This document shows positions 11,301 through 15,932 of a DNA stretch of 15,932 bases, piece by piece. The DNA is taken from assembly GCA_024220525.1 (NCBI GenBank), contig JAMYWO010000161.1:5054-20985 (forward strand), written 5' to 3'. Numbering within the stretch: the stretch's first letter is position 1; every line of letters begins with the position of its first letter. Position numbers and translations under genes: made by a program. The notes under the pieces were generated by a model. That model was not told the origin of the DNA, did not search any database, and worked only from the letters and a program-made list of their open reading frames with translations. This DNA is from Cochliopodium minus. Its lineage: Eukaryota > Discosea > Himatismenida > Cochliopodiidae.

Positions 11301-12032
11301 CTCCTCCTTGTGTTCCTTTCGTGGGTGTGTGGTTGCAAGACATCACGTTCATCAATGATGGTAAAACAAAATTGTTTAAAATTTAATTATTATAAATTAT
11401 ATAAATATAAAAATTAAATTAATTAAAATAAAAATAATTTAAATTAAATAAATTAAAAATAATTTAAATTAATTAAATTAATAAAGTAAAAAATAACATT
11501 GAATGAAAAATTAATAAAAAAATAGATCAAATTTAAAATTTAATAAATAATTAAAAAAAAAAACCATGATAGTCAAAAATTGTTCAATAAAAAATTTAAA
11601 TTTAAATTGAAATATTATTAAAAAAAAATGATCAAAAATTCAATAATTCAAATAGATTGAATAGTTATCAAAAATGCAAAAATTAAAACTTAAAATTAAA
11701 AATTAAAATTAAAAACATCTTTGGGTTAAAACTTAAAATAAACCTTTTTTTAATTTTAATTAGGTAACAAGGATTTTTTGAACGATCAAGAAACGATAAT
11801 CAACATCATCAAAAGGAGACTCCTCGCCAAGATCATCTCTCAATTCCACCAGTACCAACGCCTCGACTTCCTTTACAAGAAGGTCCCCACCATCTTCGAC
11901 TACCTCGAGTCCATCACCTGCCTCACCGACCGTGAGCTCACTGATTTGTCCATCAAGTTGGAGCAAAAGGGAGCCAAAACAAAAAAGAATTTCAGCAAGT
12001 CTTTTAGGAACTTGGTTTCTTTGAAGAATTAA
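5357..12032 (+). CDS. Multidomain Ras/Rho regulator: DH-PH-RhoGAP-like-RasGEF_N-CDC25
   Basis: Nine exons: 5357-6673, 6822-7326, 7390-8808, 9205-9352, 9707-9976, 10500-10599, 10808-10905, 11206-11360 and 11764-12032. They total 4281 nt, 1426 residues, with all splice phases consistent. Residues 1-270 are Asn/Pro/Ser/Lys-rich with possible PxxP ligands. A DH domain (about 275-500) opens with a CR1-like LSEKEESLVSTL, but the final PxQRxxRYxLLL helix is degraded to FPYESCPGLLKSF. A PH domain follows (about 510-605: YFAFLFSDRIVLCKS to LWFSDL). A RhoGAP-like domain (609-800) lacks the GIFR arginine finger. After a Ser/Glu linker (acidic run near 1005) come RasGEF_N (1033-1130, RVLNFMKTWIE) and CDC25 (about 1150-1400: NPIEIARQFSLIEFELF, SGLQNTPIFRLKQTWENL, TPPCVPFVGVWLQDI). 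CDC25 domains load GTP onto Ras-family GTPases at membranes. The start at 5357 is the first ATG after an in-frame TAG. Catalytic activity is inferred only for the RasGEF part. Confidence 0.9.
8860..8889. repeat. Two tandem copies of a 15-bp unit in intron 3
   Basis: The unit AAAATCAATGAAATA occurs twice in tandem and begins a third time. The same intron (8809-9204) also holds two imperfect copies of a segment with AATTTGAATGTTA, near 9008 and 9137. This is ordinary intron repeat growth. Confidence 0.7.
10105..10319. repeat. 72-bp perfect direct repeat inside intron 5
   Basis: Bases 10105-10176 and 10248-10319 are identical, offset 143 bp; I checked them base by base. The copies hold TTTTTACTTG, ATTTAAATTT and TGATTAGTTTA and lie in the 523-nt T-rich intron between exons 5 and 6. 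The repeat is non-coding and looks like a recent local duplication. Confidence 0.9.
10700..10795. repeat. (ATTTTTT)n-like microsatellite in intron 6
   Basis: Just before exon 7, A residues recur every 7-9 bases in a T tract, becoming a regular 7-bp unit from about 10741. A Phe/Tyr/Leu-rich reading frame across it is a translation of this repeat, not a protein. Confidence 0.8.
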
Positions 12033-12486
12033 TTTTTTTTTTCATTTGAATTTTCTTGACTTATTTTTTTTTTTTTTGTTTTTTTTTTTTTATTATTTCA
12101 CTTTTGAAAAAAAAAAAAAAAAAACTTATCTTTTCTTCTTTTTTTGTTTTCTCTGCACCTCTCTCACTCTCTTTTCTACTTTTTGTTTTTTTATGACTTT
12201 TATAAAAACTTTGTTTAATATTCCTTTTTTTAAAAAAAATTAAAAAATAAATAAATTATAATGTTCGTTTTTAATTGAATTGGATTGTTTTAAAATTTCA
12301 TTTGTTTTCTTTCTTTTCATGAAAAGATATATTGATTTGTATTATTAAATTTATTGCGCCAAAAAAATTATAAAAAAAATTGTTGTGTATATTGTGTTCA
12401 CATCCATAAAACAACAAATAAATAGGATTCAACATTCTATCATTCAATATAATTAAAGACAAATAATTATAACAAAAGGCAAAGAA
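12033..12486. other. Spacer between the RasGEF gene and the XLF-like gene
   Basis: The first 90 bases after the stop are long T runs followed by an A run (about 12107-12124), suiting a 3' untranslated region and transcription end. The right part (12250-12486) is AT-rich with fewer homopolymers and should hold the promoter of the next gene. I see no convincing RNA gene. A minus-strand frame here overlaps XLF exon 1 and is a shadow. Confidence 0.45.
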
Positions 12487-14102
12487 ATGATGAAAGAATG
12501 TGATTGCAAAGATATCAAAATGCACAAAGAATATCCGAGAATAATAACAGAATTGGCAGAGATAGGATGGCAATGTTGCAGGATATCCAACAAAGATTTT
12601 TATATCAAATCTATTTTCACAGAAAATTCCTATTTGATCATATTGACAGATGTGGAGAAGATCTACATCACAGAGAACAGAGAGGAAAAGGATATAATAA
12701 AGATATTCAAGAAATTAAACAAGAGATCCCAGATTAATATAGGGAGCTTGATGGAAATGTTGAAGAAATATCTATTGCATAATCAAGGTAATGAATTAAT
12801 CCCATTAAATAAATGAGAAAAAAATTTAAGAAAATGTATTCCAAGAATTATCGTTTAAAAAAAAAAAAAAAGTTAAAAATACAATAAGATATATTTTCAA
12901 CTGTTTTTCTTGTTCAATATAGAAATTTATTTATTTTTTTCAAAATTTATTGTTAAAATAATTTTAAAAAACATTTTAAATGAAAAAAAATTGTACTTTC
13001 TTAATAGGTTTATTTTTATTTTTTTTAATTTTTTTTACATTTATTATGTTATACCTATTTTTTTTTTTTTTTTTTTTTTATATTTTTTATTTTATTTTTT
13101 ATTTTTTATATTTTATATTTTTAAATTGTAAAAGAAAACATCACATGCGAAATGATGGACGACAACAAACTTGAGCTGAACATCCACAAAAAATCAAAAA
13201 ACGGAGTATCATTCTATTGGAAATGGGAGATGGAAAGCTGGTGCAAAAAAACAACGGCGAAACATCTCAAAGAGATTTTTTTGGCGCCAATTTTGTACGG
13301 GAACTTTTTCATGGCGTCATACATCCAAAAATTGGAGATGATGTTGGTACAAAAGGATCAAAAATTAGACGAGATGCAAAAAATGATGAAATCTCATAAT
13401 CAAAAGAAAATTCCATTTTTCGATTCAGTGAATTTCATGAATAAATTTTTATCGAATATAAATAATAATAATAAAAAAGATAAAATCTCCGAAAATTCCG
13501 ATAAAATTTCCGATAAAAATGTTTTCAATCTTAATGTTAATAACAATCAGTTGGATTATCTTCCTAAGATACATTTGGGAAACCTTTTTACTCTCAGCTT
13601 CCCCACCATTTCCAACTCTTTCTCTCATGCTTGGGCTCATTCTAACTATGTTTTGGAGAAGAAAGAAGAAAAAAGGGACAAGGAGAACATAAATACAAAC
13701 TCTTTGACAGACACAACAAATTTGAGTAAATTTTTTTTTTATTTCTTCAATATTTATTTTATTATTAAATAAATTAAAATTTTAAAAGGTAAAACTGTTC
13801 CTCTTGACATGAACGAAAAAGAAGATCCAAAAAACTCCAAAACCAGGAACGATCAAATCCAAGACAATAAATCTTCCGCTCAACAAACCAACCCGAAAAA
13901 GAGAAAAGACAACACAAGCTCTTCTGTTCCCAATTCCCCAAGCAAGTCTCTGATCAATTCTCCAAACAGATCTGAAGAAGACAGCAGAGAGGATAACAAG
14001 AGAGTTCATTTTTACAGTGAAGTTGACAAGAAGAAGGAAGAAGAGTTGAAGAAAAAAAGGAAGATCATGATGAAACAAAGAACAAAATTGTTTTTTGGTT
14101 AA
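12487..14102 (+). CDS. NHEJ1: XLF/Cernunnos-like non-homologous end-joining factor
   Basis: Three exons, 12487-12787, 13135-13725 and 13789-14102, both junctions in phase 1, give 401 residues (human XLF has 299). XLF is a nuclear homodimer that binds XRCC4 and Ku and promotes ligation of double-strand breaks. The XRCC4-superfamily head is recognisable: ELAEIGWQC, then SYLIILTDVEKIYI and IFKKLNKRSQINIGSLMEML, matching the family's TDLxxVWxE...AKELNKRLTAPxxAFL pattern. The exon 1/2 junction yields ENITCEMMDDNKLELNI then GVSFYWKWEME, parallel to the FSCDC...LPFYWNF strand pair of animal XLF. A coiled-coil stalk follows (YIQKLEMMLVQKDQKLDEMQ), then an Asn/Ser/Lys-rich tail. The C-terminus, KRKIMMKQRTKLFFG, is basic and ends in an LF-type tip like the XLF Ku-binding motif. 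The start could be either of two adjacent ATGs. Distant XRCC4 or PAXX is less likely given the FYW motif and the tail. Confidence 0.82.
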
Positions 14103-14200
14103 AAAAAAATAAAGTTTTGATAATTTACAAAAATTTTTTTTTTTTTATAAAACTTAAATATTTTAATAAATAAAATTTCGTTCTTTTCAAAAATTTTCTT
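14103..14200. terminator. Convergent 3' flank with candidate poly(A) signal for the XLF-like gene
   Basis: An AATAAA at 14108-14113 lies just after the XLF stop, followed by A and T runs. The minus-strand membrane-protein gene ends about 100 bp away, so both transcripts must end in this short stretch. Assignment is by position and motif only. Confidence 0.4.
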
Positions 14201-14591
14201 TCATTTTTTTCCAATCTCTTTCATTCTGACATCAAACTTTTTGTCAAAATCTCTATTTCTCTTCCAAATGTAAAATGCACCAATGCTAATGATGAGAACT
14301 GTTCCTCCAACAACTCCCAAAACAATTCCAGCAATAGCTCCATTAGAAAGTCTACTACATTTAGAATTTTGTTTGGTAGAGAGAACAACAGAAATAGTTC
14401 CTTGTTGATTGTTAATAGTAGATTCAATTTTATCGCATTTATTGTTTTTGTAAGTTGGTTTGACTGCAAATTGAGAAGTTTGGAAAGTTTGAATATTTCT
14501 CAGTTCTCTTTTTGTAGATTGGCTGATGTTATTGCAATTATANACTGTGTGGCTCTTTGTGAAGTCATCAACCACTCTTCTCTTCGTAAAA
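14201..14591 (-). CDS. Terminal exon of a single-pass (type I-like) membrane protein; upstream exons not found
   Basis: This exon follows an acceptor-like TTTACTTAG and is in phase 2; it runs to a TGA at 14203-14201, about 129 codons. The order is a Lys/Asn/Thr-rich segment with Cys and an NIS glycosylation sequon, a Cys pair (NKC...SKC), a Gly/Val/Ile-rich membrane span (GAIAGIVLGVVGGTVLIISI), then a basic cytosolic tail (WKRNRDFDKKF...EIGKK). This is a typical membrane-proximal half of a surface protein, orientation inferred from the basic tail. There is no start codon: the apparent start is a GTG inside the exon. The single ambiguous base at 14543 falls in a GTN codon and does not change Val. 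No clear upstream minus-strand exon exists before the next gene; one weak candidate is discussed in the findings. The aligned frame on the other strand is also open, but by codon bias. Confidence 0.68.
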
Positions 14592-14848
14592 CTAAGTAAA
14601 ATTTTTTTAAAATTTAAAATTTAAATTTATTTTATTTTAATTTTTTATTAAATTTGATAATAAATCTATTTTCCTATTTTTTATTTTTTATTCAATTTTA
14701 TTTTATTTTTAAGATTATTTTTTTATTTTTTATTAAAAATCTATTCTTTTTATTTTTAATTTAATTAATTTTTATTTTTAATTTTAATTTATTTTTTATT
14801 TTATTTTATATTTTATTTTATTTTATTAAATTTTTTAATTTAATTTAG
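14592..14848. other. Low-complexity AT stretch between two oppositely directed terminal exons
   Basis: Almost pure A/T, with TTTTATT-like repeats, resembling the introns of the large gene. It has acceptor-like ends facing both ways: CTTAG on the minus strand at the left edge and ATTTAG on the plus strand at the right edge. It holds no coding segment I can see. Confidence 0.5.
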
Positions 14849-15017
14849 TTCTATCTGGGTTTGTCCCAACGAAGATCATGTGGTGACCAGATTTCTATTT
14901 GTCTACAGAACTGACATCACTTACAGTGGGAAATGGAACAACGCCAACACCCAAGAGAAAGGATTCAAACAAGAAATTTTGAACGCATTGGACATGCAAT
15001 CTAATGACGACAAATAA
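14849..15017 (+). CDS. Orphan terminal exon of an unidentified + strand gene
   Basis: After an acceptor TTTAATTTAG the frame is open for 55 codons to a TAA at 15015-15017, immediately before an A run. Codons are the C-ending ones favoured in the well-supported genes (AAC, GAC, ACC, TTC), and the peptide is protein-like (SIWVCPNEDHVVTRFLFVYR, then KGFKQEILNALDMQSNDDK). It has no usable ATG and enters in phase 2, so at least one upstream exon is required, yet the DNA to the left is the membrane-protein exon on the other strand. A weak resemblance to the end of SEA-type extracellular domains is speculative. I cannot name the family. Confidence 0.5.
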
Positions 15018-15083
15018 AAAAAAAATTCATTTTTTTAATTTTAATTTTTTAAATTTTTTATATTTTTTTAAATTTAAAATTTT

Positions 15084-15398
15084 TTAATCATTAATTATTA
15101 AAAACCCGACAATCACAAAATAAATAAAACTCATGTATTTTATGCGGATGTAATTAGAGAAGCTGCAAGGTAAGTACCAGTGGCCAAATGAAGAAACGAG
15201 CTCACCAGCCAAATACAAAACCAAACATATGGTAAAAATGATGTGAATCTTTGTTTTTGATACATAAATGAATCTGTACAAAAAATAGAGATAGATTGTT
15301 AGGAGAAGGAAAAATGTAGAGAAGAAAACACTGGCTATAAAGTTGAATATACTCGAGATTTTTACTGGTTGTGCGCATAATGCTTCCACAAAGCTCAT
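15084..15398 (-). CDS. Small multi-pass membrane protein (about three membrane spans), unrecognised
   Basis: The ATG at 15398-15396 starts a 104-residue ORF ending at 15084. After MSFVEALCAQPVKISS come hydrophobic spans: FIASVFFSTFFLLLTIYLYF, a span around HIIFTICLVLYLAGELVSSF, and a C-terminal MSFIYFVIVGFLII. The short loops carry basic residues (RFIYVSKTK, IRIK). No family motif is recognised. Its ATG begins one base after the stop of the upstream minus-strand ORF, and its frame is open further back to about 15455, overlapping that ORF. It may therefore be the second part of one four-span protein split by a +1 frameshift rather than its own gene. A further intron near the 3' end cannot be excluded. 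Confidence 0.55.
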   Translation of the reverse strand: MSFVEALCAQPVKISSIFNFIASVFFSTFFLLLTIYLYFLYRFIYVSKTKIHIIFTICLVLYLAGELVSSFGHWYLPCSFSNYIRIKYMSFIYFVIVGFLIIND

Positions 15399-15399
15399 T

Positions 15400-15608
15400 T
15401 TAGATGTTTGTTCCCCTTGATTTTTGTAATTTTTGTGATAAAAATCCACCGATTATCATCGATGCAAGATATGCAATGAAGAATCCAATCACAAAGGAAA
15501 AGAGGATTGTTTTTTTTAATAAATCTTTTTCTTGCACTGCCAAATTCTGAGAATAAATATATGGAAAATAATTAAAAATGATTTATATTCTATTACATTT
15601 TGATTCAT
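15400..15608 (-). CDS. Small one-span membrane protein, or the 5' part of a split four-span gene
   Basis: A two-exon model, 15608-15597 (ATG AAT CAA AAT) and 15546-15400, is joined in phase 0 across a 50-nt intron with GTAATA donor and TTCTCAG acceptor, giving 52 residues. After a short charged N-terminus (AVQEKDLLKK) comes one strong hydrophobic span (TILFSFVIGFFIAYLASMII) and a basic C-terminus (SQKLQKSRG). The 12-nt first exon is the weakest point: longer upstream exons could replace it, although nothing coding-like is visible to the right within the window. The stop at 15402-15400 lies one base from the next ATG. Confidence 0.5.
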
Positions 15609-15932
15609 ATATTCTCTTCACTTTTTTTTTTCTTATAGATCAAACCTTTTTTTTTTATAATTTGAGATTTGTCAATAATTTTTTGGCGCATGAGTTAAAG
15701 AGAAAACAATATTCATATTTTTTTTTGATTGTAGAAAAAAGAAATTTTTTAAATGATCCAAAATGAAATTGGAATTCTTTTAAAATGAATTTTTATACAT
15801 TTGAAACTTTTTGTTTTTGAAAATTAATGAATTTTATTTTTAATAGAAAATAATTAAAAAAAATGAAAGAAATTTACTCAAATCTTTATTCAAGGAAAAT
15901 TGTTGTTTCAATAGGAATCAAAAATTATAAAT
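15609..15932. other. AT-rich flank with no supported gene
   Basis: No frame on either strand has convincing composition. A + strand frame of 62 codons beginning at 15578 is Phe/Leu-rich and overlaps the minus-strand first exon; I regard it as chance. This segment probably carries the promoter of the minus-strand membrane-protein gene. Confidence 0.4.

Noticed and set aside
12298-12573. Minus-strand Phe/Ile-rich ORF
   Set aside because: Overlaps XLF exon 1 on the opposite strand and is not protein-like outside that overlap.
12910-13174. Phe/Ile-rich plus-strand ORFs
   Set aside because: These are readings of T runs in XLF intron 1.
14174-14596. Plus-strand frame open for 141 codons opposite the membrane-protein exon, ending at a GTAAAA donor in phase with the 14849 exon
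   Set aside because: Its codon boundaries coincide with the minus-strand codons, and avoidance of TTA, CTA and TCA explains the openness. The minus reading has a clear membrane span and basic tail; the phase match is a one-in-three chance.
1-15932. tRNA, rRNA, CRISPR, transposase or viral genes
   Set aside because: I looked for conserved RNA boxes, direct-repeat arrays and transposase or polymerase motifs and saw none. A tRNA scan and repeat search would be needed to exclude small or degraded copies.

Overview
This is intron-rich, very AT-rich eukaryotic DNA. Coding exons stand out from T- or A-rich, homopolymer-filled introns and spacers. Donors are nearly all GTAA, and most inferred acceptors end in AAG. 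Asn-rich low complexity, 28-residue leucine-rich repeats and large Ras/Rho regulators suggest a free-living amoeboid protist (Amoebozoa, Anaeramoebae or Heterolobosea are candidates). The sequence alone does not settle the lineage. All gene models were built by hand from reading frame, splice phase and domain continuity.

Layout, left to right: the 3' end of an unknown + strand gene (1-489); a four-exon LRR/coiled-coil gene on the minus strand; a RhoGAP gene on the minus strand; tubulin-binding cofactor A on the plus strand, divergent from the RhoGAP gene; a nine-exon + strand gene of about 6.7 kb; and a three-exon + strand XLF/NHEJ1-like DNA-repair gene. The right end (14.2-15.6 kb) is less well resolved. 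It holds a minus-strand terminal exon for a single-pass membrane protein, an apparently orphan + strand terminal exon, and two nearly touching minus-strand membrane-protein ORFs.

The centrepiece is the nine-exon gene, predicted to encode 1426 residues: Asn/Pro-rich tail, DH (RhoGEF), PH, RhoGAP-like, RasGEF_N, CDC25 (RasGEF). It reads like SOS (DH-PH-RasGEF_N-CDC25) with a BCR-style RhoGAP domain inserted. The RhoGAP-like domain lacks the GIFR arginine finger, and the DH domain is degenerate at its last conserved helix, whereas the CDC25 domain is well preserved. I infer a Ras activator whose Rho modules may act as binding or scaffolding domains. With the RhoGAP and TBCA genes beside it, about 9.6 kb is devoted to small-GTPase and cytoskeletal functions, but there is no evidence of co-regulation.

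Several simple ORFs mislead here. The LRR gene contains a 71-nt exon that is easy to miss, and its apparent membrane tail is only intron read-through. The second most notable gene is the XLF homologue, whose C-terminus (basic run then KLFFG) resembles the Ku-binding tail of animal XLF.
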